From assembly GCF_007859275.1 (NCBI RefSeq), contig NZ_VOHC01000002.1:1-64000 (forward strand): a stretch of 64,000 bases of DNA, read 5' to 3'. Origin of the DNA: Planomicrobium sp. CPCC 101079 (GTDB lineage Bacteria; Bacillota; Bacilli; Bacillales_A; Planococcaceae). Position 1 is the first letter of the stretch. Every line of letters starts with the position of its first letter. The notes beneath the pieces were generated by a model. The model was not told where the DNA came from. It saw only the letters and a list, made by a program, of their open reading frames with translations, and made no database searches. This document shows positions 27,276 to 35,962 of the stretch, one piece after another. Position numbers and translations under genes: made by a program.

Positions 27276-28289
27276 TTAATCGTGTTTTAAGCGCGGATCA
27301 ATAAAGAAATAAAGCGTATCAACAATCAAATTGACTAAAATGAAAATTACTGCAATAAGAAGCGTTACCCCCATAACTGCCGGAAAGTCCAAATACGTAA
27401 TCGCATTGACCGCATATTGCCCGAGGCCAGGCCAAGAGAAGACAGATTCCACCAAGACGCTGCCGCCGAGCGCGTGGCCAAATGCCATGCCGAGCAATGT
27501 GATGACCGGCATGACGCCGTTCCGCAAAGCATGGCCATATAACACACGGTTTTCCGGCGCCCCTTTTGCATAAGCAGTCCGGATATAGTCGCTTTTTAAT
27601 ACCGATAACATACTCGAACGGGTCATTCGTGTAATCATGCCAATGGTTACCGCTGCAAGTGTGATGCCCGGCAAAATCAAGTGCATGACCGCCGCATAAA
27701 ACACCGGCCAGTTCCCGGTCAACAAAGCGTCTACCGTATACATGCCGGTAATATAATCTGGCGGCGCCATACCGCCATCCAAACGGCCTGATCCCGGCAA
27801 GACACCTAACTTTAAATAGAAGAACAACAGCAACAGCAGCCCCAACCAGAAAGCAGGCATCGCTACTCCCAGCAGGGCGAACACCCTGGTAAATTGATCC
27901 GCAAGCTTATCTTTCCTGCTCGCGCTTATAACGCCGAACGGAATACCGATCAACAATGTGACAACCATTGCAAACATTGTCAATTCAAAAGTGGCTGGGG
28001 TATACCTCAATAAATCATTTAGTACCGGTCGCTGGGAATAGGTGCTTTCGCCAAGGTCCCCTTGGACAATCCCTCCCATATAGCGGCCGTACTGAACGTA
28101 AAGGGGATCGTTGAGCCCCATTTCTTCACGCAGCTCTTCCAGTCCTTCAGGCGTCGCTTTCGGCCCCAAAATCAACCGGGCAGGATCGCCGGGAATGGTA
28201 TTGGAAATCGCAAATGTAAGAATACTAATGCCAATCAAAATCGGAATCATCAACAACAATCGTTTAGCGACAAATTGTATGGCATGCAT
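27276..28289 (-). CDS. Peptide ABC transporter permease (DppB/OppB-like)
   Basis: A 337-residue permease with six membrane helices. LLMIPILIGISILTF at the N terminus, GDLGESTYSQRPV and the EAA loop (DYIRTAYAKGAPENRVLYGHALRN) mark it as DppB-type. It partners the DppC-like subunit encoded 3 nt downstream. Confidence 0.93.
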   Translation of the reverse strand: MHAIQFVAKRLLLMIPILIGISILTFAISNTIPGDPARLILGPKATPEGLEELREEMGLNDPLYVQYGRYMGGIVQGDLGESTYSQRPVLNDLLRYTPATFELTMFAMVVTLLIGIPFGVISASRKDKLADQFTRVFALLGVAMPAFWLGLLLLLFFYLKLGVLPGSGRLDGGMAPPDYITGMYTVDALLTGNWPVFYAAVMHLILPGITLAAVTIGMITRMTRSSMLSVLKSDYIRTAYAKGAPENRVLYGHALRNGVMPVITLLGMAFGHALGGSVLVESVFSWPGLGQYAVNAITYLDFPAVMGVTLLIAVIFILVNLIVDTLYFFIDPRLKHD

Positions 28290-28316
28290 CCAAGCCCACT
28301 TCCTTCCTGAACAAGT

Positions 28317-29273
28317 TTAAGTATGAATACAAGCAGCAAAATGGCCGGGTGTTTTTTCTTCCAGCGGCGGTACGATTTCCGCACACTCTTTTGTTGCCAT
28401 AGGGCAACGTGTATGGAATGGACAGCCGGATGGCGGATTCGACGGGCTTGGCAGGTCTCCCTGCAAAATAATCCGTTCTTTTTTCTGCAATGGATCCGGT
28501 ACTGGCAACGCCGATAATAGAGCACGTGTATAAGGGTGTTTAGGGTCCGAATAAACTTTTTCAACATCGGAAATTTCAACTACTTTTCCTAGATACATGA
28601 CGGCTACTTTGTCTGAAATATGCTGAACAACTGACAAATCATGCGAAATGAACATATAACTCAAATTCATTTCCTGCTGCAGTTCCAGCATCAAATTTAA
28701 AACTTGGGACTGCACTGAAACGTCCAAAGCGGAGACCGGTTCATCTGCAATGATCAAACGGGGCTCCAGCATCAAAGCCCGGGCAATGCCGATCCGCTGC
28801 CGTTGCCCACCTGAAAATTCGTGGGGAAAGTTATTCAGCTGATCCCTGCGCAAGCCGATTTTCTCTACAAGCAGTTCCACCTTTTCTCTTCGCTCTTTAC
28901 GAGTGCCGATATTATGGATAATCAAAGGGGCTTCCAAAATTGTTCTTACGGTATTTCTCGGATTTAATGAAGCATATGGATCTTGAAAGACAATCTGCAT
29001 TTCTTTGCGCAGTTCCTTCATCTGTTTCGCAGTCATGCCGGTTACTTCTTCGCCTTTGAATTTAATGCTGCCTTCCGTCGGTTCTGCAAGGCGCAAAATG
29101 GAGCGGCCGAGGCTGGATTTCCCGCATCCGGATTCGCCCACAATGCCTAAAGTCTGCCCTTCCTCGATTACGATGCTGACGCCGTCTACGGCTTTCACAA
29201 TGGTTTTCTCACCCATAAATCCTTTTTTAATGGTGAAGTGCTGTTTCAAGTTCGTCACTTCTAACAACGCCAT
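28317..29273 (-). CDS. Peptide ABC transporter ATPase (DppF/OppF-like)
   Basis: A 318-residue ATPase. Walker A GESGCGKSS, signature FSGGQRQRIGIARAL, Walker B LIIADEPVSALD, and a C-terminal cysteine-rich PSNPPSGCPFHTRCPMA loop typical of oligopeptide importers. ATG 29273 lies inside the 3' end of the preceding ATPase gene (47-bp overlap); its ribosome binding site is an unusual G8 run. Confidence 0.94.
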   Translation of the reverse strand: MALLEVTNLKQHFTIKKGFMGEKTIVKAVDGVSIVIEEGQTLGIVGESGCGKSSLGRSILRLAEPTEGSIKFKGEEVTGMTAKQMKELRKEMQIVFQDPYASLNPRNTVRTILEAPLIIHNIGTRKERREKVELLVEKIGLRRDQLNNFPHEFSGGQRQRIGIARALMLEPRLIIADEPVSALDVSVQSQVLNLMLELQQEMNLSYMFISHDLSVVQHISDKVAVMYLGKVVEISDVEKVYSDPKHPYTRALLSALPVPDPLQKKERIILQGDLPSPSNPPSGCPFHTRCPMATKECAEIVPPLEEKTPGHFAACIHT

Positions 29274-30243
29274 CCTGGTCCCCCCCCTTCTCGTCAAACA
29301 GCCAACAAGCCGATTGATGGCCGGTCTTTATATCGAACATGGGTGGAACTGTTGTACGGCAAATAGCCATTGTATGGCGGCATCTTTCTGCAAACCGGCA
29401 CCCTGCCGGCATATTGCCCGGAGCTGGCACTGTCCCCGGAATCGATCCCAATTTTTGTTTACGCTGGCCGAGTTTCGGTATAGAATCGAGCAAGCCGATA
29501 GTATAAGGGTGCGTCGGGTTTTGGAACAATTCCAGGACCGGCCCTTCTTCGACAATTTTTCCGGCATACATGACAATGACGCGGTCGCAAACTTCTGCTA
29601 CAACCCCCATATCGTGGGTGATCATGATAATGCCCATCTGCGTCTGCCGTTTGATTTCGCCCATCAATTCCAGAATCTGCGCTTGGATTGTAACGTCGAG
29701 CGCCGTTGTCGGTTCATCGCAAATCAGGAGCTGCGGCTCACAAGCCATCGCAATTGCAATCATAACCCGCTGCCTCATTCCACCGGATAACTGGTGCGGA
29801 TATTCATTGACCAGTTCTTCAGCTCGTGGAAGACCGACATCTTTCAATAGCTTCACCACTCTTGTCCGCCGTTCTTCTTTTGTCATATTGCGGTGCAAAA
29901 TCAGCGATTCTTCGATTTGCGTTCCAACAGTCTGCAGTGGATTAAGCGACGTCAAAGGATCCTGGAAAATCATCGACACTTGATTGCCTCTGATTTTTTC
30001 CAATTTGCGTTTTGAATAATTGGCAATGTTTTCATCTAAAAGATTGATTTCACCGTTTAACCGGGCTTTTTCAGGCAGCAAACGCATCAGCGACAATGCG
30101 GTCATGCTTTTTCCGCATCCCGATTCGCCAACGATTCCGACCGTTTCCCCTTTTTCTACCTGGAAAGAGACATGATCTAATATCGTCGCGTACTTCCCAT
30201 TTTTCTTTAGGGATAAGGACAGGTCTTTTACATTTAATAGCAT
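29227..30243 (-). CDS. Peptide ABC transporter ATPase (DppD/OppD-like)
   Basis: A 338-residue ATPase with Walker A GESGCGKSM, signature LSGGMRQRVMIAIAM, Walker B LLICDEPTTALD, and a PAPGNMPAGCRFAERCRH cysteine cluster. ATG 30243 follows GGGGG; TTG 30249 is weaker. Its last codons contain an 8-C (plus strand 29280-29287) homopolymer where slippage would change the C terminus. It is the first transporter gene, 19 nt after the GntR regulator gene. Confidence 0.93.
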   Translation of the reverse strand: MLLNVKDLSLSLKKNGKYATILDHVSFQVEKGETVGIVGESGCGKSMTALSLMRLLPEKARLNGEINLLDENIANYSKRKLEKIRGNQVSMIFQDPLTSLNPLQTVGTQIEESLILHRNMTKEERRTRVVKLLKDVGLPRAEELVNEYPHQLSGGMRQRVMIAIAMACEPQLLICDEPTTALDVTIQAQILELMGEIKRQTQMGIIMITHDMGVVAEVCDRVIVMYAGKIVEEGPVLELFQNPTHPYTIGLLDSIPKLGQRKQKLGSIPGTVPAPGNMPAGCRFAERCRHTMAICRTTVPPMFDIKTGHQSACWLFDEKGGDQDGVVRSDELETALHH

Positions 30244-30262
30244 TATCAAAACCCCCTTCGAT

Positions 30263-30913
30263 TTATGATTGAGCTACTTTCGCTAAGTCTTTTAGTGCTG
30301 CAGTGTAATGATCAGAAAAAGTTTTTTGGATCGTTTGGCAATCTTTCGTACGCAGCGCATCCAGCAGAACTTGGTGGTTATGGACCACTTGTTCCACCCG
30401 CAGCGGCACCTGATTGGCAATTGTCAGAAACATCGCCCCCACTTGGGTATCCATATGCTTATGGATGCTGATCAATCGATTATGCTTTGATGCACTGACG
30501 ATTGTCCCATGGAACAGAATGTCGCATTGCGCTTGTTTTTCCAAATCCTGCTCTACCATCGCCTGGTGGAATTTCTCCAACAAGCGCTCTAACTTGGTAA
30601 AATCTTTTTCGGTTAAATGTTCAACTGCCAATTGTGCCGCTTCGCCTTCCAGCAATGCACGGAGCGTATATATTTCAAAGGCATCTTGCTGGGAAAGTGT
30701 AGCAACAAAAGTCCCTTTGTTCGTTTCGTGTTTGATCAACCCTTCGTTTTGGAGAAGCTTTAAAGCTTCCCGCACCGGCCCTCTGGAAATTTGGAGTTTT
30801 TCTGCTAAACGTGCTTGATTGATGCGCTCTCCCGCAACCAGTTCCCCATTTAAAATCAGTTTTCTTATTATTTTCGCAACATCATCTGACAATGTCCGTT
30901 GATCGAGAATCAT
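30263..30913 (-). CDS. GntR-family transcriptional regulator (FadR/FCD type)
   Basis: A 216-residue regulator. Winged helix-turn-helix about 8-70 (LAEKLQISRGPVREALKLL) and an all-helical FCD ligand domain with metal-binding-type residues (EIYTLRALLEGEAA, DILFHGTI). Such proteins usually repress catabolic operons and release DNA when they bind a small organic acid. ATG 30913 follows AGGAGGGTG. It sits in the operon between the oxidoreductases and the importer, so autoregulation of the whole set is likely. Confidence 0.92.
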   Translation of the reverse strand: MILDQRTLSDDVAKIIRKLILNGELVAGERINQARLAEKLQISRGPVREALKLLQNEGLIKHETNKGTFVATLSQQDAFEIYTLRALLEGEAAQLAVEHLTEKDFTKLERLLEKFHQAMVEQDLEKQAQCDILFHGTIVSASKHNRLISIHKHMDTQVGAMFLTIANQVPLRVEQVVHNHQVLLDALRTKDCQTIQKTFSDHYTAALKDLAKVAQS

Positions 30914-30934
30914 CGCACCCTTCCTCCTCCAATT

Positions 30935-31981
30935 TCAGCTTGCTTTTTCCGGCAAAGATTCATAGATTTTCTTTAGTTCATATAAGTTAGCCCAACTCAT
31001 TTGCCGTTTCTCTGTTTCGATTTCCTTAATGGCTTTCACTAAAGCACTCAGCAACGGCGTTTCAACTCCTTGGCTTTCGGCAATTTCCAGGATTGGCACC
31101 AACTGGGCGTCAACTTCCGTTTGCCGTTTCCGGACAGCTAAATCTCGCCATATACCGCTTTTCGTTTTCTTATTGGAAGCCATTCGTTCGGCTAGCTTGT
31201 TAAGCTGGCCGTTGAGTTTTTCTTTATCGCGCAGTTCCCTTGGATAAACGAGAGATGGATCCCAGTCGTCAAAACCAAGCGGCGAAACCCTTTCTTTGTC
31301 TGCCACCTCTAAAATTTCCGAGCACAATTCCATTAGCGTATCCCGCAGCTCTTCTTTTCTAACGACAGCAGCCATTGTTTCATCGACTAAAGCGGTTGCG
31401 TAAAGAAGGCCAGCGTAAGACAATTTCCCCCATAAATAACCCCATATATTATCCGTGACTTTGGCCGGTCCCCAACTTTGTAAGATTGCTTTTAGGCGAA
31501 GGATGCGGGCCGAAATCGTCCCGTCCAGTTCTCCCAGGTATAAAGAAGCGACACCGCCGTAAAGGATTCGCCCAGGTTCCAAATAATCCGCTGAAAAGTT
31601 AACAAAACAACCGATGGTTCGTTCAGCGCCGACCAGTTTTGAAATTTGGCGTTCGCACAAACCGTTTTGCAGCGAGACCACTTGAGTACCACTGGTCATC
31701 AAAGAAAAAAACGGTTTTAAAGCCGCTTCAGTGTGATGGGCTTTGACACAAAGGAAGATGACGCCAAGTGGTTCATTTTTTTCCACTAATTGTTGGGGCG
31801 TATAAGCTTTTCCATGAACTGTAAACGTTTCTTCCGGCCCTTCGATCGTCAAGCCCTCTTTGTTTATTTTTTCAACATGGTCCGTGGCAATGTCGCAAAA
31901 AGCCACTTCTTTGCCTGCACGGAGCAAGTAAGCTCCCAAAACGCCGCCAATGGCGCCAGAGCCGATAATTGTAATTGCCAT
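30935..31981 (-). CDS. Ketopantoate reductase-family oxidoreductase
   Basis: A 348-residue NADPH-dependent ApbA/PanE-family enzyme: Rossmann motif GSGAIGGVLGAYLL, VVSLQNGL and the C-terminal helical domain. True PanE proteins make pantoate; this one is larger than most (about 300) and has divergent C-terminal residues, and it lies in a catabolic operon, so another 2-oxo/2-hydroxy acid is likely. It lies 11 nt after the SDR gene. Confidence 0.85.
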   Translation of the reverse strand: MAITIIGSGAIGGVLGAYLLRAGKEVAFCDIATDHVEKINKEGLTIEGPEETFTVHGKAYTPQQLVEKNEPLGVIFLCVKAHHTEAALKPFFSLMTSGTQVVSLQNGLCERQISKLVGAERTIGCFVNFSADYLEPGRILYGGVASLYLGELDGTISARILRLKAILQSWGPAKVTDNIWGYLWGKLSYAGLLYATALVDETMAAVVRKEELRDTLMELCSEILEVADKERVSPLGFDDWDPSLVYPRELRDKEKLNGQLNKLAERMASNKKTKSGIWRDLAVRKRQTEVDAQLVPILEIAESQGVETPLLSALVKAIKEIETEKRQMSWANLYELKKIYESLPEKAS

Positions 31982-31992
31982 ATTGACGCCTC

Positions 31993-32820
31993 CTAAAAAA
32001 GTTGTAGCCCGCCATCTGCGGAAATCACTTGACCGCTCACATACTGAGCAAAATCAGATGCAAAAAACAACACCGGGTAGGCAATATCTTCTGGCGTACC
32101 TAGGCGTTTAATGGAGATGGCATCTACCAAATTGGCTTGCGCCTCTTCCGTCATGGCGTCCCACTGTTTTTGGGTGGAAGGATTGGATAATACAAATCCA
32201 GGTGCGACATTATTGACGGTGATGCCGAACGGCCCAAGTTCGCGGGCCATTTGCCTGGTAAAACCGATTTGGCCAGCCTTGGCGCTCGTATAGGCCTGAA
32301 TGCCGGTCAAGCTGCTGCTTCTTCCCGCGCCGCTGGAAATATTGACGATTCTTCCATAGCGGTTCTTTTTCATATACGGAGCAACTGCACGCACCATATA
32401 AAAAGTAGAAGTTAAATTGACGTCGACAACCTTTGCCCAATCTTCGTCCGTCACCTTCTCTATCGGCCGATGTACTTGTCCGGCTACGCCGCCAGCGACG
32501 TTAATTAAAATATCGATTTGCCCAAAGTCTCCTGCCACTTGTTCAAGCAATCGGCCAACTTCTTTCGAGTCGGTTGCATCACAGCAATAAGCTCGAATGC
32601 TTCCGCTTGTCCCAGCAGCTTCTGCAGCAGCTTCGGCAGCAGCTTCTGCTTCTGTTCTTGATTGTTCGAGCGGCTCGCTCAATATATCGATTGCCGCCAC
32701 TTGCGCCCCACGGCTTGCAAACTCTTTGCAAATCGCCCTCCCAATGCCGTGTGCAGCTCCAGTGACAATCACTGTTTTATTTTCAAAAGTTAACTGTAAA
32801 CTGTTAACACTTTGTCTCAA
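31993..32820 (-). CDS. Short-chain dehydrogenase/reductase (SDR)
   Basis: A 275-residue classical SDR: cofactor motif VTGAAHGIGRAI, NVAGG, catalytic Ser in ISSGAGR and YTSAKAG (YxxxK). The acidic residue after the second strand (AAIDIL) favours NAD over NADP. Between the second and third strands is a low-complexity alanine/glutamate repeat (EAEAAAEAAAEAAG) not seen in normal SDRs. Start is TTG 32820, with GAGG about ten bases upstream; no ATG is available. It is the first gene of the operon, behind a good promoter. Confidence 0.87.
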   Translation of the reverse strand: MRQSVNSLQLTFENKTVIVTGAAHGIGRAICKEFASRGAQVAAIDILSEPLEQSRTEAEAAAEAAAEAAGTSGSIRAYCCDATDSKEVGRLLEQVAGDFGQIDILINVAGGVAGQVHRPIEKVTDEDWAKVVDVNLTSTFYMVRAVAPYMKKNRYGRIVNISSGAGRSSSLTGIQAYTSAKAGQIGFTRQMARELGPFGITVNNVAPGFVLSNPSTQKQWDAMTEEAQANLVDAISIKRLGTPEDIAYPVLFFASDFAQYVSGQVISADGGLQLF

Positions 32821-32850
32821 AGTAACTGCCTCTTTTCGTAATTTTTCCTT

Positions 32851-32879
32851 ATTATATGCGCGCTTTTTTTTAAAAGCAA
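32851..32879 (-). promoter_or_regulatory. Promoter of the 13-gene operon with candidate operator
   Basis: TTGCTT (32879-32874), a 17-base spacer and TATAAT (32856-32851) on the minus strand, about 30 nt before the SDR start. An inverted repeat GCTTTT-N4-AAAAGC (32862-32877) overlaps the -35 and spacer and could bind the operon's GntR regulator; this is inference. The stretch 32880-32934 shows nothing else. Confidence 0.7.
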
Positions 32880-32934
32880 TGTATTTTTTAAATATTTAAT
32901 AAATTCAGTTTATTATCCGATAGTTATGCAATAA

Positions 32935-32970
32935 AAAAGCAGCAAGCCACTAAAAGGGCTTGCTGCTTTT
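32935..32970. terminator. Terminator after ROK kinase gene
   Basis: AAAAGCAGCAAGCC (32935-32948) and GGCTTGCTGCTTTT (32957-32970) make a perfect stem with T-runs on both sides. It follows the ROK stop on the minus strand. Confidence 0.9.
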
Positions 32971-32979
32971 AAATATTTT

Positions 32980-33858
32980 CTATTTTATATCCTCTAGCAC
33001 TAATAAAGCGGCTCCAAGGATTCCTGCTTCGTTTTCAAATTGAGCGACTTTGATTTCCAGGGGATTTAGTAAAAGAGGTTCCAAATGCTGAATGAGTTGG
33101 CCCCACCAAAGTTCTGCCGATTCCGACACCCCACCGCCAATGACCACGATATCCATATCAAACGCAGCCTGCAAGGAACTAATGATAAGCGCTAAGTCTT
33201 TAGTAAAACCATCTACTACGTTTTGTGCAGCCGGATCGGTTTGCGCTTGAACAAAAAGTTCTTGCGGAGTAACAGGCAAGCCAGCTTCCTTGATTCGGCG
33301 CACGAGCGCAGTTCCAGATACATATTGCTCATAACAGCCTTCACGCCCGCATGAACAAAGTACGCCATTCGGATACAAAATCATGTGGCCGACTTCTGCC
33401 GCTCCGCCGTGTTTGCCGCCGCTAAGCAGTTTGCCGTCCCAAATAATACCGCCGCCAAGTCCTGTGCCGAGCGTCAAACATACCGTCCGGCCGTAGCCTT
33501 TCGCGGCTCCGAACTTCGCTTCCGCGAGTGCTGCGGCATTGGCATCGTTTTCAACTTCGACTCGCTTGCCAGTCGCACTTTCCAACTGTTCTTTAACAAG
33601 TGTGCCAGTCCAGCCGGGCAATGTGTCGGTTGCGTAAATTACTTTTCCTTGTTCAGGATCGACAAAACCATGCGTACCGATGCCGATCGCTTCAATTTCT
33701 GGATCCAGCGCAAGAAAACGCAAGACTTGTTCTTCCAAATACGGGTAAAGCGGAAACTGCGTAGGCAATTTTTCATCAAACGAAATATTCCCTGCTTCAT
33801 CCACCACACTCATCCGCACTTTTGTTCCACCAATGTCCACCCCTAATACTTTAACCAT
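32980..33858 (-). CDS. ROK-family sugar kinase (glucokinase/fructokinase-like)
   Basis: A 292-residue ROK protein without a helix-turn-helix, so an enzyme rather than a repressor. ATP/sugar motifs are GVDIGGTKVRMSV and GTGLGGGI; the zinc site is EVGHMIL (His) and CSCGREGCYE (three Cys). It phosphorylates a hexose or an amino sugar; which one cannot be told. ATG 33858 start. Single gene between its terminator and the aldo/keto reductase gene. Confidence 0.9.
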   Translation of the reverse strand: MVKVLGVDIGGTKVRMSVVDEAGNISFDEKLPTQFPLYPYLEEQVLRFLALDPEIEAIGIGTHGFVDPEQGKVIYATDTLPGWTGTLVKEQLESATGKRVEVENDANAAALAEAKFGAAKGYGRTVCLTLGTGLGGGIIWDGKLLSGGKHGGAAEVGHMILYPNGVLCSCGREGCYEQYVSGTALVRRIKEAGLPVTPQELFVQAQTDPAAQNVVDGFTKDLALIISSLQAAFDMDIVVIGGGVSESAELWWGQLIQHLEPLLLNPLEIKVAQFENEAGILGAALLVLEDIK

Positions 33859-33927
33859 GAGTACCCTCTTTTCACTGTTTGCGTTTTGATAGATTAACCA
33901 TTAATTCGGTCCTATTAACAATATACC

Positions 33928-34887
33928 TTATATGGATGCCACTTGCTTTTGTAATTCTTGCGTCCATGCCCAATCACTGATTTGCACCGCGTCTGTTACA
34001 TGATGCAGCTTGCTTGCGCCGACTATAGCGGACGTTACCGCCGGCTGATTGAGAATCCAGGAAAGCGAGAATTGCGACAAATTCACATCGTGTTCTTCTG
34101 CCAGTTTTTTGTACTGTTCGACCCGCTCAAAGTTCTCATCTGTGAAATAATTTTGGATCAGCTGCTCGCCTCTTGCCGCCCGGCTGTCTTCTGGCAACTC
34201 ATGACGGGACTTGTACTTTCCTGATAACATACCGCGCGCCATCGGGCTGTACACCAAAAGCCCCATCGACTCCGACAAGCAAAACGGCACCACTTCATTT
34301 TCCAGTTCACGCGACAATAAATTGTATTGGGACTGGGATGAAACAAAAGATTCCAAACCAAGTAAATTGCTGATGCCACCCGCTTTCGCCATCTGCCAAG
34401 CCGCATAATTCGAACAGCCGATATAGCGGACCTTCCCTTGCTTGACCAAATCGCTCAAAGCTGACAACGTTTCTTCCAGCGGCGTTTCATTGTCGAACCT
34501 GTGGACTTGGTACAAATCGATGTAATCGGTTTGCAGACGCTTTAATGAACCTTCCACTTCCCTCATAATATGGAATCGGGACAAACCGAAATCATTAATG
34601 TCTTGCCCCATCGGCAAACCAACTTTTGTCGCTAAAACTACCTTGTCCCTCCGTCCTTTCAAATTGCGGCCGATAATTTCTTCTGATTCGCCAGTTCCAT
34701 ATTTAAATGACTCGTCCTGGCCTTTGCCGTAAAAATTAGCCGTATCGATTACATTAATGCCTGCATCAAGTGCTGCATCCAGTATTTCTATAGATGCCTT
34801 CTCATCGATCCAACGGCCGAATGCCATTGTTCCAAGACTTAAATTTGAAACACCGAGACCGGTTTTTCCTAGACTTGTATATTTCAT
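33928..34887 (-). CDS. Aldo/keto reductase
   Basis: A 319-residue AKR with the (beta/alpha)8 barrel and the catalytic tetrad Asp-Tyr-Lys-His: DTANFYGKG (Asp, Tyr), LATKVG (Lys), YQVHR (His). NADPH-dependent reduction of carbonyl compounds; similar to Bacillus YhdN/YajO-type proteins. ATG 34887 behind AAGGGA-type site. No operon partners. Confidence 0.9.
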   Translation of the reverse strand: MKYTSLGKTGLGVSNLSLGTMAFGRWIDEKASIEILDAALDAGINVIDTANFYGKGQDESFKYGTGESEEIIGRNLKGRRDKVVLATKVGLPMGQDINDFGLSRFHIMREVEGSLKRLQTDYIDLYQVHRFDNETPLEETLSALSDLVKQGKVRYIGCSNYAAWQMAKAGGISNLLGLESFVSSQSQYNLLSRELENEVVPFCLSESMGLLVYSPMARGMLSGKYKSRHELPEDSRAARGEQLIQNYFTDENFERVEQYKKLAEEHDVNLSQFSLSWILNQPAVTSAIVGASKLHHVTDAVQISDWAWTQELQKQVASI

Positions 34888-35031
34888 CCCTTTGCCTCCT
34901 CTGAAGAAAGTTTTTTGCAATAGCCTTTAAATTAATTCGCTGTTTTGGATGGAACTCCTTCATTCTCCTTAGTTATTAAAGTTCTGCTAACAGGGTATAG
35001 GGTATTCAATAAAGTTTGAGGAGGATGGCGC

Positions 35032-35748
35032 ATGATAGAAGAATGGCTGAAAGATTCATCTTATACCGTGGTATTTACGGGTGCCGGCATGTCGACGGAA
35101 AGCGGTTTGCCCGATTTTCGCTCAACGAACCAAGGATTGTGGGAACAGAAAAACTTAGCAAAAATAGCAAGCATAGGATCGCTATATCAAAACCCCGAAG
35201 AATTCACTGAATTTTACCGGAGCCGAATGGCAGGCTTGCGGGAATATGGTCCGCATAAAGGCCATTACTTGTTAGCGGAATGGGAAAAACGCGGCCCTGT
35301 AAAATCCATCATCACACAGAATGTCGATGGCTTTCATCAATTGGCAGGCAGCAGCCAAGTCGCGGAACTTCATGGAACGCTGCAGACCGTCTATTGCCAG
35401 GAATGCGGCAGGACCTACAGCAGCGACGAGTATTTGGAAGGCACTAATCATTGTGTCGTTTGCGGCGGCGTCTTGCGCCCTTCCATCGTGCTGTTTGGCG
35501 AAATGCTGCCGGAGAAACCGTTTGAGTTGGCGCTGCAAGAAGCAAGCCGGGCAGATTTGTTCATCGTCCTCGGCTCGTCTCTTAGTGTTTCGCCGGCTAA
35601 TCAATTTCCGCTGATCGCAAAAGAAAACGGTGCGCGAGTCATCATCGTAAACCGGGAACCGACACAGCTCGACGGATATGCCGATGAAGTGGTGCATGAC
35701 CGCAACATCGGGGATGTACTGGAAGAATGGGACAGTTATTTGAGATAG
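35032..35748 (+). CDS. Sir2-family NAD-dependent protein deacylase
   Basis: A 238-residue sirtuin that removes acyl groups from lysine using NAD+. GAGMSTESGLPDFRS, TQNVDG and the catalytic His in AELHGT are intact, as is the Cys4 zinc site (CQEC and CVVC). The Ala/Tyr/Arg pattern specific to desuccinylases is not clear. Ribosome binding site GAGGAGG precedes ATG 35032. First plus-strand gene after a long minus-strand run. Confidence 0.95.
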   Translation: MIEEWLKDSSYTVVFTGAGMSTESGLPDFRSTNQGLWEQKNLAKIASIGSLYQNPEEFTEFYRSRMAGLREYGPHKGHYLLAEWEKRGPVKSIITQNVDGFHQLAGSSQVAELHGTLQTVYCQECGRTYSSDEYLEGTNHCVVCGGVLRPSIVLFGEMLPEKPFELALQEASRADLFIVLGSSLSVSPANQFPLIAKENGARVIIVNREPTQLDGYADEVVHDRNIGDVLEEWDSYLR

Positions 35749-35763
35749 CGGAGTAGAAATTGC

Positions 35764-35792
35764 AAAAGCCCACGTAAGTGTGCGGGCATTTC
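35764..35792 (+). terminator. Terminator after Sir2 gene
   Basis: GCCCAC and GTG-GGGC arms (35768-35787) follow the stop codon by about 20 nt, with a short ATTTC tail. The remaining stretch to 35898 shows no gene. Confidence 0.55.
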
Positions 35793-35898
35793 ATGAAGAA
35801 CATTCTGTATGTCATGTTAGGGCCGAAAAAGTTCATGTAGAAATCTAAAAACTTCATGCAGAAAATATTAGAAATCACTATTCCCCATTTTCTTGAAA

Positions 35899-35955
35899 AT
35901 AAAAAAGGATGCCCCAAAAGCTGCAACTCTGCAGACTGATGGAACATCCTTTTGT
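35899..35955 (-). terminator. Terminator after uppP
   Basis: AAAAGGATG (35903-35911) pairs with CATCCTTTT (35945-35953), with a T-rich tail on the minus strand; an inner CTGCA/TGCAG pair extends it. Confidence 0.7.
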
Positions 35956-35962
35956 TATTTCA

